Assembly (NCBI GenBank): GCA_016841425.1
Contig: JAENZE010000001.1
Coordinates: forward strand, 124,001 to 188,000
From: Syntrophomonas sp.
GTDB taxonomy: Bacteria; Bacillota; Syntrophomonadia; Syntrophomonadales; Syntrophomonadaceae
Reading direction: 5' to 3'
DNA length: 64,000 bases
Shown here: one piece after another, positions 8,321-16,540 of the stretch
How positions within the stretch are numbered: position 1 is the stretch's first letter
Layout: the number at the start of each line of letters is the position of its first letter
The notes under the pieces: model-generated
Database searches by the model: none
What the model was told of the DNA's origin: nothing
The model's input: only the letters and a program-made list of their open reading frames with translations
Translations under genes and position numbers: made by a program

Positions 8321-8833
8321 ATGCGTTGGACTGAAGAAGCCCGGATCGAGATTCAAAAAGTACCCGGTTTCGTAAGGAAGATGGCCATCAAAGCGGTAGA
8401 ACATGAGGTTAAGAATCGGGGGCAGGAAGAGGTTAATGTTGATGATGTTCGCCGGAGCCGGGAAAAATATATTAAGTTTGCTGAAAAGAATTCAGAGGAT
8501 AACGGAAAGACGCGTATCGCAATGGTAAGGTGTGAGACCGTGGCCGAGGTATGTCCGGGAATTGCCTGTTTCAAGGCGTTTAATAAACGGAGCCAACATT
8601 TTGAGCAGTACGACGATAATGTCGAAATTCTAGGCTATTTTACCTGCGGAGGTTGTCCGGGGCGAAGGGTTTCCAGGTTAGTTGATACTTTGTTGAAATA
8701 CGATCTGGATGTGGTGCATTTATCATCATGTATGGTGATGGAGGGAGATTATCCTGAATGTCCGCATAAAGAGGAGATAAAAAAGTGCATTGAGAGTAAA
8801 GGGGTCAAGGTAGTCGATGGGACCCATCACTAA
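8321..8833 (+). CDS. PCP-reductase-like plus CGGC-domain metal-binding protein
   Basis: A 170-aa two-domain protein. Residues 1-50 (RWTEEARIEIQKVPGFVRKM and following) resemble the small PCP_red domain first seen in light-independent protochlorophyllide reductase. Residues about 65-170 form a CGGC domain, with FTCGGCPGRR near 107-116 and further cysteines in RCETVAEVCPGIAC, SSCMVMEGDYPEC and KKC. These are probable metal or Fe-S ligands. The exact function of CGGC proteins is not established. Its position after an Fe-S Rrf2 regulator suggests a redox or metal-related role. An ATG with AAAGAGGGA upstream gives the start, and a strong terminator lies about 185 bp downstream. Confidence 0.8.
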   Translation: MRWTEEARIEIQKVPGFVRKMAIKAVEHEVKNRGQEEVNVDDVRRSREKYIKFAEKNSEDNGKTRIAMVRCETVAEVCPGIACFKAFNKRSQHFEQYDDNVEILGYFTCGGCPGRRVSRLVDTLLKYDLDVVHLSSCMVMEGDYPECPHKEEIKKCIESKGVKVVDGTHH

Positions 8834-8992
8834 GCAGTTTTTTACCAGCATTTGGCCCGACATCTGCCTCTGTTTAAGTATTATAATTAAGTTAAGCATA
8901 AATGCTGGGGGGATGAGGGGACGAATTGAGTTTAATGGTTCGGTTCCTCATAATACATACCTGTCTGCTATCGCAGGCAGGGATAAGATGCT

Positions 8993-9499
8993 TTATTCAA
9001 TAACTTTCCTTTTTTTTAAGCCTTGGCAAATCAAGGCTTCTTTTTTTTTATTTTCAAAGTTTAGTTCTGGCTTTAAGGCAGCAGCAGATAGATAAGGGAT
9101 GTTGATGGAATCCAGAAAATCATGAATCCTTTCGAAGATAAGACCGGCAGTAAACCAGAAGGGTAAAAAATCCAAACGGATGAAGCCATCAACTACATAG
9201 GGGCTAGCCCCGGTATAATCCCAGGGGCATAAGCCTATAACATTGTTCAGCATCCATCCGCTTATATATTCAATAAAGAATATTAAAGAAACCCAGATGA
9301 TTCCACGGACGGGCCAGGGAGCTGATCTTATTCTGTCATGTATCGGCTCCATTAATACTGCCATGCCGTAAATGGGAAACATCCACAGGTACGTATATCC
9401 AGTCAGGCTTATCATACCCCGTAGCAGGGAACCGGCCCCGGTAAATGCTATTTCAAATATCCAACCCACGAAACCATAGATAATGAATCTTGTAATCAT
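8993..9499 (-). CDS. CmpB-family putative ABC transporter permease
   Basis: A 168-aa integral membrane protein with about four hydrophobic segments and the family marks FIIYGFVGWIFE at the N-terminus, LLRGMISLTGYTYLWMFPIYG and WDYTGASPYVVDGFIRLDFL. This matches the group labelled putative ABC-transporter type IV / CmpB, whose true transport function is not proven. No ATP-binding subunit is adjacent. No strong ribosome binding site precedes the ATG. The 3' end (LKKRKVIE) lies across a hairpin that serves as a terminator for the opposite strand, so the two convergent units overlap slightly. Confidence 0.75.
   Translation of the reverse strand: MITRFIIYGFVGWIFEIAFTGAGSLLRGMISLTGYTYLWMFPIYGMAVLMEPIHDRIRSAPWPVRGIIWVSLIFFIEYISGWMLNNVIGLCPWDYTGASPYVVDGFIRLDFLPFWFTAGLIFERIHDFLDSINIPYLSAAALKPELNFENKKKEALICQGLKKRKVIE
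9018..9049 (+). terminator. Terminator of the CGGC-protein transcript
   Basis: Arms AAGCCTTG (9018-9025) and CAAGGCTT (9032-9039) with a six-base loop are followed by nine T residues on the plus strand. It is embedded in the 3' coding end of the convergent membrane-protein gene. Confidence 0.85.
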
Positions 9500-9586
9500 A
9501 GCTATAGTTTGTTTAATGCAGGAGATTTGCTTACCTGTTAATTACTGGTATTCACTCAAGATGAGCACGCTGCGCCTGGAACCCCA

Positions 9587-10054
9587 TTAATGCTTATCAA
9601 GGCTTATTTGTTCTTTCGTCTTATGTCTGTAAACCAAACGGGAAGCTATATAACAGATGGCCAGGGCTGCAATAAGGCGGGTTATTTGAACTGGAATAAT
9701 GTAAGCCCCCAGAGCCATCCAGATAATCGTATCTTCCACCAGGCTGTGGCAGATTACCAAAAATAGGTTGATAAGGTAGATTTCATCTGTATCAAGGTAT
9801 CCACTGCGTCCCGAGTCGATAATTACAGCAGCTCCATAACTTATACCCAGAAAGGTACCGGCTAAAAGTGGCAGGTTGCCCGCCTGGGGAAGCTTGAGCA
9901 GCCGGGTGACAGGTGAAGCGAGGGCAGTCAGACGATGCAAAACCTTGTATTCCTGCATAAACTCAACTGCGATCATTATCGAAGTTATTATTAACCCCAG
10001 TTCTACTACCAGTATGAGGCTATTTTTCAAAATTTCCCAACCAACTTCTGCCAT
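9587..10054 (-). CDS. Nucleoside-recognition (Gate) domain membrane protein
   Basis: A 155-aa hydrophobic protein with about four membrane segments, of the nucleoside recognition/Gate domain type found in spore maturation proteins and split transporters. Features include LLAGTFLGISYGAAVIIDSG in the middle and LFLVICHSLVEDTIIWMALG in the second half. It is the second of a pair of half-size proteins on the minus strand (13 bp apart), so the two probably assemble together as one two-part transporter or channel. The substrate is unknown; the family name comes from weak similarity to nucleoside carriers. Confidence 0.75.
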   Translation of the reverse strand: MAEVGWEILKNSLILVVELGLIITSIMIAVEFMQEYKVLHRLTALASPVTRLLKLPQAGNLPLLAGTFLGISYGAAVIIDSGRSGYLDTDEIYLINLFLVICHSLVEDTIIWMALGAYIIPVQITRLIAALAICYIASRLVYRHKTKEQISLDKH

Positions 10055-10067
10055 TATTTATCACCAG

Positions 10068-10484
10068 CTATATTAATAAATTTATCACTATTCCAAATAC
10101 ACAGGCAGCCGCAATACGGATGATAATAAGTGAGAAAACGCTGCTGCCGCTTTTTTTACTGACCGCGGCTTCCACCGGCAGGTCATGGGCTAAGAGCAGC
10201 ATGGCTGCTACGATAGTTAGTTCTCTGGGGCCGAGACCTAAAGGTACTACAGCTCCTAGACCTGCATAGAAGCTGACCACAGCTCCTAGTACAAGGGGCA
10301 GGGCTGCTTCCCCAGGCAGTCCCAAAAAGCTCATAAAGGGAGATAACCAGCCTGACAGCCAGGGTATAACCGGAGTAGAATTGAGCAGAGACACAATTAT
10401 ATAAACCGGCAGTACTATTTTTATAACCAGTTCCCAGGTTAAACTTAATCCCTTTTTAGCCCCACGACTTACAATTTCAAACAT
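10068..10484 (-). CDS. Nucleoside-recognition (Gate) domain membrane protein, partner
   Basis: A 138-aa membrane protein with about four hydrophobic stretches. LTWELVIKIVLPVYIIVSLL near the start and PLVLGAVVSFYAGLGAVVPL in the middle match the Gate-type half proteins. It is the first gene of a two-gene unit with the 155-aa Gate protein. Together they correspond to the two halves of YjiG/YjiH-like or SpmA/SpmB-like pairs. A role in spore maturation or in moving a small solute is possible; neither is shown by the sequence. Confidence 0.7.
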   Translation of the reverse strand: MFEIVSRGAKKGLSLTWELVIKIVLPVYIIVSLLNSTPVIPWLSGWLSPFMSFLGLPGEAALPLVLGAVVSFYAGLGAVVPLGLGPRELTIVAAMLLLAHDLPVEAAVSKKSGSSVFSLIIIRIAAACVFGIVINLLI

Positions 10485-10580
10485 AGCTCAGTATCCATTC
10501 TTCCATCCTTTTGTTTCCCTTAGCAGCAACAGATTAATTATACCTCAAGTAAAGAGCTGCTGCTCAAAATTACAAACGTT

Positions 10581-10595
10581 TCACAGGAACTGTGA
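10581..10595. promoter_or_regulatory. Short inverted repeat upstream of the first MBL gene
   Basis: TCACAG and CTGTGA are separated by GAA, a perfect six-base inverted repeat in the divergent region between the Gate-domain pair and the MBL-fold gene. It could be an operator. No regulator is assigned. Confidence 0.3.
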
Positions 10596-10719
10596 TATCC
10601 AGGCAATAATAAAATGATTTTTCTAAGAGAATTATAGTAATATGGTAATCAGGTACTAATAAATGTTGTCCGCTATAAGCGGGTGGGGTTATGTGATGTT
10701 TTCAGAAGGGAGGAGTATA

Positions 10720-11601
10720 ATGAAGAAACTTACAGATAATGTGATGCTGCTCGGAAATGGGTATTTTAACTACTATATAGTAGGACAAAAAGAAGCAGCC
10801 CTGGTAGAATGCGGGACCAGTGCAGGAGCAGCAATTCTAGCCCGCCAGTGGGCAGAATTGGAGGACCCACCGGATATCAAATACCTGATCGCACTGCATT
10901 CGCATTTTGATCATGCCTGTGGCATTCCAGCCTTGAAGAGGATGTTTCCGGAAGCTCTGGTAGTAGCCAGTAAAACCGGTCAAAAATTACTGGGTAAAGA
11001 CCGGATTGTTAAGGGATTATTTAATTATGATCAGGTAGTAAGCGATAATTACCTGAAAAACGGTCTGCTGGATAAAGAACCGGAACCGCCGGGAGTCGAT
11101 ACTATTGCAGTAGACCTGGCTGTAGGAGGTGGCGACCAAATTGAACTGGGTGGTAGTCTTAGGTTGGATATTATAGACACACCTGGACACAGCATTTGCT
11201 CCATAAGTGCTTATTTGGCAAAGGATCAAGTTATGTTTATATCGGATGCAGCTGGTATCCAAGGGGATGATAACCAGATATCACCGGTATTTTTCCAGGA
11301 TTATGACCTCTATGTGGATACTGTAATAAGGTTAAGGTCATATCCGACCAGGGTGGCCGGGGTAGCGCACGGGGATATCCCGATGGGAGCAGAAGTAGAA
11401 ATTTTTTATCAGGAAAGTCTGGCATCGGCAGCTCGTTGTTTTGATTTAATAAAGAACAAATTGGCAGAAGGCATTGATGAAAAGTTAATAGCTGCTGAGC
11501 TTTACGATATGTTTATCAAGGATGGATTATCTTTTTATCCGGTAGACATGATGACCGGAGCCATGTCCCTTTTGATTGAGAGTGTTAAGAGAAAACTGTA
11601 G
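10720..11601 (+). CDS. MBL-fold metallohydrolase (paralogue 1)
   Basis: A 293-aa metallo-beta-lactamase-fold protein. The motif HSHFDHACG puts the metal ligands at H60, H62, D64 and H65, and the next ligand region is DTPGHSICSISAYL. The C-terminal 60 residues are helical. The start ATG at 10720 is preferred because GGGAGGAG lies just upstream and because the protein then aligns with the paralogue at 12957 (both begin MxKLxDNV). A longer frame from 10663 lacks such a signal. Substrate is unknown; thioester, lactone or phosphodiester hydrolysis are all known for the fold. A strong terminator follows. Confidence 0.88.
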   Translation: MKKLTDNVMLLGNGYFNYYIVGQKEAALVECGTSAGAAILARQWAELEDPPDIKYLIALHSHFDHACGIPALKRMFPEALVVASKTGQKLLGKDRIVKGLFNYDQVVSDNYLKNGLLDKEPEPPGVDTIAVDLAVGGGDQIELGGSLRLDIIDTPGHSICSISAYLAKDQVMFISDAAGIQGDDNQISPVFFQDYDLYVDTVIRLRSYPTRVAGVAHGDIPMGAEVEIFYQESLASAARCFDLIKNKLAEGIDEKLIAAELYDMFIKDGLSFYPVDMMTGAMSLLIESVKRKL

Positions 11602-11634
11602 ATACAGTGATAAAAATTAACATAGAGTTCAAAG

Positions 11635-11666
11635 CCCTGTACTGGCAAGATTAGTACAGGGTTTTT
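11635..11666 (+). terminator. Terminator after MBL paralogue 1
   Basis: Arms CCCTGTACT and AGTACAGGG with a nine-base loop are followed by TTTTT. It separates the first MBL gene from the TetR-thioesterase-MBL unit. Confidence 0.85.
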
Positions 11667-11726
11667 GCATAAAATAGTCTTTGCCAATATTGCAAAAAAG
11701 TGGTTATTTTCACAGAAAAGTATTAA

Positions 11727-11753
11727 TATAATAATAAAAGGAACGACTGTTCC
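11727..11753 (+). promoter_or_regulatory. Promoter -10 and inverted repeat before the TetR gene
   Basis: TATAAT at 11727-11732 is a good -10; the -35 is weak. GGAAC (11740-11744) and GTTCC (11749-11753) form an inverted repeat around GACT at the expected transcription start, a typical place for a TetR-family operator. Autoregulation is inferred. Confidence 0.55.
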
Positions 11754-11771
11754 GTTTTGAGGTGGTGCCAT

Positions 11772-12365
11772 ATGCCTGGGAAAGTGGATAAGATGCAGGT
11801 CAAGCGGCAGCGTATACTGGATTGTTCTATGCAGCTGTTCTTAGAAAAAGGGTATATAAATACCAGTATAAGGGATATTATTGATTCTTCCGGTTATGGG
11901 GCCAGTACTTTCTATCGTTACTTCCAGAGCAGGGAGGAAATATTAAAAACTCTCCTGGCAGAATTCCTGGATACCATCGTCAGGCGGGTAAATAAACTTT
12001 TTGCCTCCCAGGAGAACCTCAGCTTGCGTTTTATTGAAAGTAAACGAGCTGTACTGGAAGTATTTATTGAGAATCAGCAAATGGCCGAGATATACAGCCG
12101 GTCGGCTGGCATAAGTCCCGAGATAGACAGTTTTCTACACTGTTTTGATCAGCAATATATCGGGTATAGCTCCAATAACATCAGATATGGAATCGAAAAA
12201 GGTATTTTTAAGGATCAGCCGGTACTTCCTATAGCACATGCTATTCTGGGGACCATAAAATACGCAGTATATAGATGGATCGTATTAAACGAAATAGATG
12301 CCGAAGAAATGATGGAGTTAGTCTTATCTTTTCACGAATCCCTGGCAGCAGGTATGTTGAGATAA
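11772..12365 (+). CDS. TetR/AcrR-family transcriptional regulator
   Basis: A 197-aa regulator with the N-terminal helix-turn-helix seen as RQRILDCSMQLFLEKGY, TSIRDIIDSSGYGASTFYRY and FQSREEILKTLL (about residues 10-60). The remaining two thirds is the variable ligand-binding and dimerisation region. The ATG at 11772 is used because TGAGGTGG precedes it at proper distance; the in-frame TTG at 11757 sits before that site. It heads a unit with a hotdog thioesterase and the second MBL protein, so it may control acyl-thioester or related metabolism. An inverted repeat lies at its promoter. Confidence 0.9.
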   Translation: MPGKVDKMQVKRQRILDCSMQLFLEKGYINTSIRDIIDSSGYGASTFYRYFQSREEILKTLLAEFLDTIVRRVNKLFASQENLSLRFIESKRAVLEVFIENQQMAEIYSRSAGISPEIDSFLHCFDQQYIGYSSNNIRYGIEKGIFKDQPVLPIAHAILGTIKYAVYRWIVLNEIDAEEMMELVLSFHESLAAGMLR

Positions 12366-12423
12366 AAGGAGTACATAGGAAGAACATTCCAGGTTCAACA
12401 GACTAATTGGAAAGGGGACGCCT

Positions 12424-12909
12424 ATGAGAAAACTTAATCCAGAGCATACAACTGGTATTATTCATATGCTAAATAATGCTCCCTATTTTAAGCTGTTGTC
12501 TATAATAGTTCAGGATATTGGCCAGGGTTATGCAGTTATGACTTCTGAGGTGAGCGAAAAGCACTTCACACCTTTTGGGGGTATTCATGGAGGCGCTTAT
12601 GCTTCTATGCTGGACTCGGCAGCTTACTGGGCTGCTTACGCTTCGGTGGATGAGGATGCGGGCATGACCTCATTGGATCTAAGTGTAAATATGCTGGCAC
12701 CAGCTAAGGCCGGCCAGCTGTTTATCCGGGGTGATCTGCTAAGAGCAGGGCGAACAATATGTCTGACCGAGGCTTCAATATACAATAGCGAAAGGCGCTT
12801 ATTGGCCCATGCAGTATCGAAAATTATGGTGGTGCCAGGTATGCAGACCATCCAACAGGCAGCTCAATTCAGTGGTCTGCAGGATATACCACCCAAATTC
12901 ATTAGGTGA
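12424..12909 (+). CDS. PaaI-family hotdog thioesterase
   Basis: A 161-aa hotdog-fold protein of the PaaI/YdiI type that hydrolyses acyl- or aryl-CoA thioesters in the cytoplasm. The diagnostic segment FGGIHGGAYASMLDSAAYWAA (about residues 56-76) contains the HGG turn and the acidic residue at the start of the central helix. SLDLSVNMLAPAK and RTICLTEASIY fit the following strands. It lies between the TetR regulator and MBL paralogue 2, with short gaps, suggesting one transcript. The natural CoA ester cannot be named; syntrophic fatty-acid or aromatic metabolism would be a plausible setting. Confidence 0.85.
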   Translation: MRKLNPEHTTGIIHMLNNAPYFKLLSIIVQDIGQGYAVMTSEVSEKHFTPFGGIHGGAYASMLDSAAYWAAYASVDEDAGMTSLDLSVNMLAPAKAGQLFIRGDLLRAGRTICLTEASIYNSERRLLAHAVSKIMVVPGMQTIQQAAQFSGLQDIPPKFIR

Positions 12910-12956
12910 TAGATAATTAGATGTTCAAAAGTCTTTACGGGGAGGAGTTATTTCCT

Positions 12957-13841
12957 ATGATGCGAAAGCTTTCAGATAATGTCCTGATGATGGGTAACCG
13001 GCATTTTAATTATGTTGTGGTGGGAAAGGAACGGGCAGCCATCATAGAATGTGGTGTCAGCGGGGGGGTGGTAAGTTTTCGGCAGGACTGGCAACAGTTG
13101 CCTAACCCTCCACAAATTCAATATATACTGGCCATGCATGAACATTTTGATCATGTCTGCGGCATTCCAGCCTTAAGAGATATGTTTCCCCAGATACCGA
13201 TTGTAGCTCACCCTAAAACAGCCCGGGTGCTGAAAAAGGCTGCCGTAATACAAGATTTTTTCCAGCAGGATGATAAGATGTCTACAGTATTGAAAAACTG
13301 GGGAGCTATTGAGGATAAACCAGTATCCCCGGAGGTGGATCTTATCTCAATAGACGATTACGTTAGTGAAGGCGATGTCATCCAAGTAGATGATGGCATA
13401 GCTTTGAAGGTAATGGAAACACCAGGACACAGCCCGGGATCTATAGCTGTTTATCTGAAGAAAGAACAGCTGATGTGTCTGTCCGACACAGGAGGATACC
13501 AGATTAGAGACGACTTCATTTTTCCTATATTTTTTCAAAGCTTTGAAATGTATATGGAGAGTATTGAAAGGATGAGTACTTACCCTACTCGTATCCTGGC
13601 TCTGCCCCATGGACAGATATGGACTGGAATATCTGTTCATTTATTTTATCGCAGGGCCAAGGAATCGGCCCAAAAAGCTTTTAAATTCATACGGCGTATG
13701 CTGGAAGAGGGACTGGAAACAGAAGAGATCGAAAATCGCTTGTATAAACGATACTACCGTGATGACCTGATGATCTACACCTCGGAAAACATTAATCTGT
13801 GTGTTAAGCTGCTGGTACAAAGAGTTAAAGAATGCCTCTAA
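12957..13841 (+). CDS. MBL-fold metallohydrolase (paralogue 2)
   Basis: A 294-aa MBL-fold hydrolase clearly paralogous to the protein at 10720: both share the MxKLxDNV start, the HFNY/YFNY segment, HFDHxCGIPAL and a PGHS motif (ETPGHSPGSIAVYL here). Ligands are H61, H63, D65 and H66. The ATG at 12957 is chosen because GGGGAGGAG precedes it at nine bases; the upstream ATG at 12921 lacks a site. It closes the TetR-thioesterase-MBL unit. The C-terminal helices end at residue 294 without truncation. Two related hydrolases on either side of one regulator suggest duplication with possible division of substrate. Confidence 0.88.
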   Translation: MMRKLSDNVLMMGNRHFNYVVVGKERAAIIECGVSGGVVSFRQDWQQLPNPPQIQYILAMHEHFDHVCGIPALRDMFPQIPIVAHPKTARVLKKAAVIQDFFQQDDKMSTVLKNWGAIEDKPVSPEVDLISIDDYVSEGDVIQVDDGIALKVMETPGHSPGSIAVYLKKEQLMCLSDTGGYQIRDDFIFPIFFQSFEMYMESIERMSTYPTRILALPHGQIWTGISVHLFYRRAKESAQKAFKFIRRMLEEGLETEEIENRLYKRYYRDDLMIYTSENINLCVKLLVQRVKECL

Positions 13842-13860
13842 AGTCAATGGAAAATTAAAT

Positions 13861-13931
13861 AATGGTTCCTGGCACCATTAATTAACTTATTCTGGCCTGA
13901 CGAGCTTGGTTAAGTTTGGTACCTGGTACCA
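13861..13931. repeat. Pair of short TGGTNCCTGGNACCA palindromes
   Basis: TGGTTCCTGGCACCA (13863-13877) and TGGTACCTGGTACCA (13917-13931) are 13/15 identical and each is self-complementary or nearly so. A degenerate third copy on the other strand lies at 56113-56126. They look like members of a small dispersed palindromic repeat. Confidence 0.5.
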
Positions 13932-13935
13932 TAAT

Positions 13936-13964
13936 AAAAACCCGGGAGTAATTCCCGGGTTTTT
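13936..13964. terminator. Bidirectional terminator between MBL paralogue 2 and glnA
   Basis: A 12-bp perfect stem, AAAAACCCGGGA against TCCCGGGTTTTT, with loop GTAAT. T-rich tails exist in both directions, so it can end both the plus-strand MBL unit and the minus-strand glnA. Confidence 0.9.
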
Positions 13965-13999
13965 GTTATGTAATAATTCCTTATTGATTAAATCAATTA

Positions 14000-15433
14000 T
14001 TATAAGTCATAATAGAGCTCGAATTCCATAGGATGAGGTATGCTGTTGACCTTATTGGCTTCAGCTCGTTTGGCTGCGATCCAGATTTCGATTAGTTTGG
14101 GGGGGAATACTCCACCGGCCAGTAAGAATTCATGGTCTTTTTCCAGAGCATCCAGGGCCTCTTCCAAAGACTTGGGAAGAGACTTGATTTTAGACTGCTC
14201 TTCAGGAGATAGTTTATATAGATTTACATCATAGGGACCGAATCCTTCTGCCATAGGATCTATCTGATTTTTAATTCCGTCCAGACCAGCCATTAGAATA
14301 GCAGCAAAACCCAGATATGGATTACAGGTAGCATCCGAAGAACGGAATTCAAAGCGTTTCGTTTCCGGGGTCTTAGCATAGGCAGGTATTCTGATTACCG
14401 CACTACGATTGGAAGTAGCAAAACAGATACTCACCGGCGCTTCATATCCTGGCACCAGCCTTTTGTAAGAATTGGTGCTGGGGTTAGTAAAAGCTAATAC
14501 CGCCGGGGCATGTTTTAACAATCCGCCTATGAAATAAAGGGCATCTTTACTGAGCGCAGCATAACCGTTCTCATCATAAAACAGGGGTTCACCGTTTTTG
14601 AACAGGTGCATATGTACATGCATACCGTTGCCGGCTTCTCCATAGAGAGGTTTGGGTAAAAAAGTAGCTGTCTTACCTTCCTGGAAAGCCAGATTCTTGA
14701 TAAGGTACTTGGCCAACATGGTTTTATCAGCCATTTCCCGCATCGGACCGAACTCTACCTCGATTTCGACCTGGCCTGGTCCACCAACTTCGTGATGGTG
14801 GTATTTAACCGGAATATCATTCTCTTCCATAAGCAAACACATACGAGCCCTCAAATCATACAGGATGTCCTGGGGAGGAGCAATATGATAGCCGCCTTTA
14901 AGCGGTATCTTGTAACCCAGATTCTGATATTCCTGATCACCACTGTTCCAGATGGCCTGTTCGGCATCAATAGAAAAGCCGGTTTTCTGCGGTTCACAGG
15001 AATAGGTAACATTATCGAAAATGTTAAATTCATATTCTGGACCAATCCGCAGTTCATCTGCAATACCAGTAGATGCCATATACTCTTCGGCTTTAATTGC
15101 AATCGCCCGAGGATCTTGCTCGAATCTGTAGTTATCCGGCTCTGCGATAACAAATACATCTCCGATCATGCTCAAAGTTGGTACGTCAGTGAAGGGGTCA
15201 TAAACCGCTGTAGTGATGTCAGGGATGAAAACCATGTCGCTCTTTTCTACCGGAGCAAAACCATAGTTGGACCCATCAAACCCTATGCCGTATTTTAAGG
15301 TGTCGGGTGTGAAACGACCAACAGGGATACCCAGGTGGCGCCATCTACCTAATAAATCGATCATCTTGAAATCAATCATCTGAATCTTGTTCTCACTGCA
15401 AAACGCCGTTACCTCATCATAACTATGGAACAT
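14000..15433 (-). CDS. glnA: Glutamine synthetase, type I
   Basis: A 477-aa glutamine synthetase that condenses ammonia and glutamate with ATP. Family segments include DGSNYGF near residue 53, IGPEYEFNIF (about 130), HHHEVGGPGQVEIE (about 215-228), NGMHVHMHL (about 265-273), NRSAVIRIP and RFEFRSSDATCNPYL. Length is longer than the 444-aa Bacillus form and closer to the beta-type size. NLYKLSPEE aligns with the adenylylation loop, but whether it is modified cannot be told. The enzyme is cytoplasmic and normally a dodecamer. It is monocistronic, with its own promoter, and near a cyanophycin operon that stores the nitrogen it assimilates. Confidence 0.97.
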   Translation of the reverse strand: MFHSYDEVTAFCSENKIQMIDFKMIDLLGRWRHLGIPVGRFTPDTLKYGIGFDGSNYGFAPVEKSDMVFIPDITTAVYDPFTDVPTLSMIGDVFVIAEPDNYRFEQDPRAIAIKAEEYMASTGIADELRIGPEYEFNIFDNVTYSCEPQKTGFSIDAEQAIWNSGDQEYQNLGYKIPLKGGYHIAPPQDILYDLRARMCLLMEENDIPVKYHHHEVGGPGQVEIEVEFGPMREMADKTMLAKYLIKNLAFQEGKTATFLPKPLYGEAGNGMHVHMHLFKNGEPLFYDENGYAALSKDALYFIGGLLKHAPAVLAFTNPSTNSYKRLVPGYEAPVSICFATSNRSAVIRIPAYAKTPETKRFEFRSSDATCNPYLGFAAILMAGLDGIKNQIDPMAEGFGPYDVNLYKLSPEEQSKIKSLPKSLEEALDALEKDHEFLLAGGVFPPKLIEIWIAAKRAEANKVNSIPHPMEFELYYDL

Positions 15434-15471
15434 ATATAAGCCTCCTTTGCCTCATATATAAATACCTGGAA

Positions 15472-15500
15472 ATTATAACAAACATATCACGAATTGGTAA
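15472..15500 (-). promoter_or_regulatory. glnA promoter
   Basis: On the minus strand TTACCA (-35) and TATAAT (-10, 15472-15477) are 17 bp apart, about 40 bp ahead of the glnA start. GCATAAT is repeated in tandem just upstream (about 15530-15543). No clear GlnR-type box is seen. Confidence 0.65.
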
Positions 15501-15671
15501 AGCATTTTATATACAGAATACAATATAATGCATAATGCATAATGAATCCCACCTGGAATAATATTCTTACTGTTGTCGGGGCATATCTCCCGCAGGGCCT
15601 TAATAAAATGTAGTACATATAAAAATCTGAGTTAGATAAATAGTCCTGGGGGTGTTTTTATAAACAAAAAG

Positions 15672-16364
15672 TTGATTAAGATAATCGTCCCTGTAGCAGT
15701 CCTCCTGTTAGCTTTCGGCCTGGCATTCAACACCCTGCGGGATATGTATGTAAAATCCCGTCTGGAAGCTCAGGTGGAACTGAGTAAAGCGCTGGCCAAT
15801 ATGGAGAAAATTGCTGAATACAGATATAACCTGAAATCAGGTTTTGCAGTTGAAGGACGGGAGGAGGTGATAAGTGAGGTAGAAGGAGAGAAAAGCGGGG
15901 CAAAAACTCATATAAAGGGGGAGATGGTTAACACACCTGTAGATATTTATTATATTGACCGTACCATCTATAATTATGACTCTCTCTCAGAAAAATGGCT
16001 GATTATTGAAAGTGATACTACTAATTCCGAAGAATTGCTTATATCAGAACTTAATCCCTTGAGCAATTTCCGAATCAGGGCACCAGGCACTGTTGAAAAA
16101 ATTGGTTTTGAGAAAATCGATGGTACGGAATGTTTGGTAGCAGCTTGTAAGACTGGAGTTAAAAATGAACTTCTGGATAACTTCTGGCAGGATTTCGATT
16201 ACCAGTTCTGGATTGATTATAATAAGGGTTTGATTAAAAAGGCTAGAGTAGAAGCTAAGAACAAAGATTCTTTTGAGACCATTTTGAAGATTGAGGTTGT
16301 TTTTGAGGATATAAATAAGAAGATTGGTATAGAGAAACCGGATGTTACAGAAAAGAAGGAGTAA
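15672..16364 (+). CDS. Membrane-anchored protein of unknown function
   Basis: About 230 aa: a single N-terminal membrane segment (IIVPVAVLLLAFGLAF), a short helical linker (LEAQVELSKALANMEKIAE) and a beta-rich outer domain with VDIYYIDRTIYNY, LIIESD and QFWIDYNKGLIKKARVEA. The pattern recalls LolA/LppX-like lipid- or peptide-binding folds, but I do not recognise the family. No ATG is available: TTG at 15672 lies about 20 bases from the GGGGGTG site, while an in-frame ATA at 15660 has ideal spacing, so a rare start codon is possible. It stands alone between glnA and hpt, followed by a weak hairpin at 16371-16396. Confidence 0.6.
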   Translation: MIKIIVPVAVLLLAFGLAFNTLRDMYVKSRLEAQVELSKALANMEKIAEYRYNLKSGFAVEGREEVISEVEGEKSGAKTHIKGEMVNTPVDIYYIDRTIYNYDSLSEKWLIIESDTTNSEELLISELNPLSNFRIRAPGTVEKIGFEKIDGTECLVAACKTGVKNELLDNFWQDFDYQFWIDYNKGLIKKARVEAKNKDSFETILKIEVVFEDINKKIGIEKPDVTEKKE

Positions 16365-16370
16365 TAAAAT

Positions 16371-16396
16371 GCAGGGGCTTTCATCGAAGTCCCTGC
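16371..16396 (+). terminator. Weak hairpin after the membrane-anchored protein
   Basis: Arms GCAGGGGCTT and AAGTCCCTGC with one wobble pair and a six-base loop. It lacks a proper T-run, so termination is doubtful. Confidence 0.35.
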
Positions 16397-16486
16397 CTTA
16401 CTATTTGGTGTGTTTTGAATTCAGGCTAGCAAACTATGGGAATAAGGTATAGGACAGGAATATTTTACCAACATTTAACAGCTCCG

Positions 16487-16515
16487 TTGCGTCATGAGGC
16501 AGGAGTTGTTATAAT
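16487..16515 (+). promoter_or_regulatory. Sigma-A promoter of hpt-guaA
   Basis: TTGCGT (16487-16492) and TATAAT (16510-16515) are 17 bp apart. The predicted transcript begins near 16522, which rules out the longer hpt reading frame and supports the TTG start at 16541. Confidence 0.7.
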
Positions 16516-16540
16516 CTCCTTATATAAGGGGGGATTGTTT

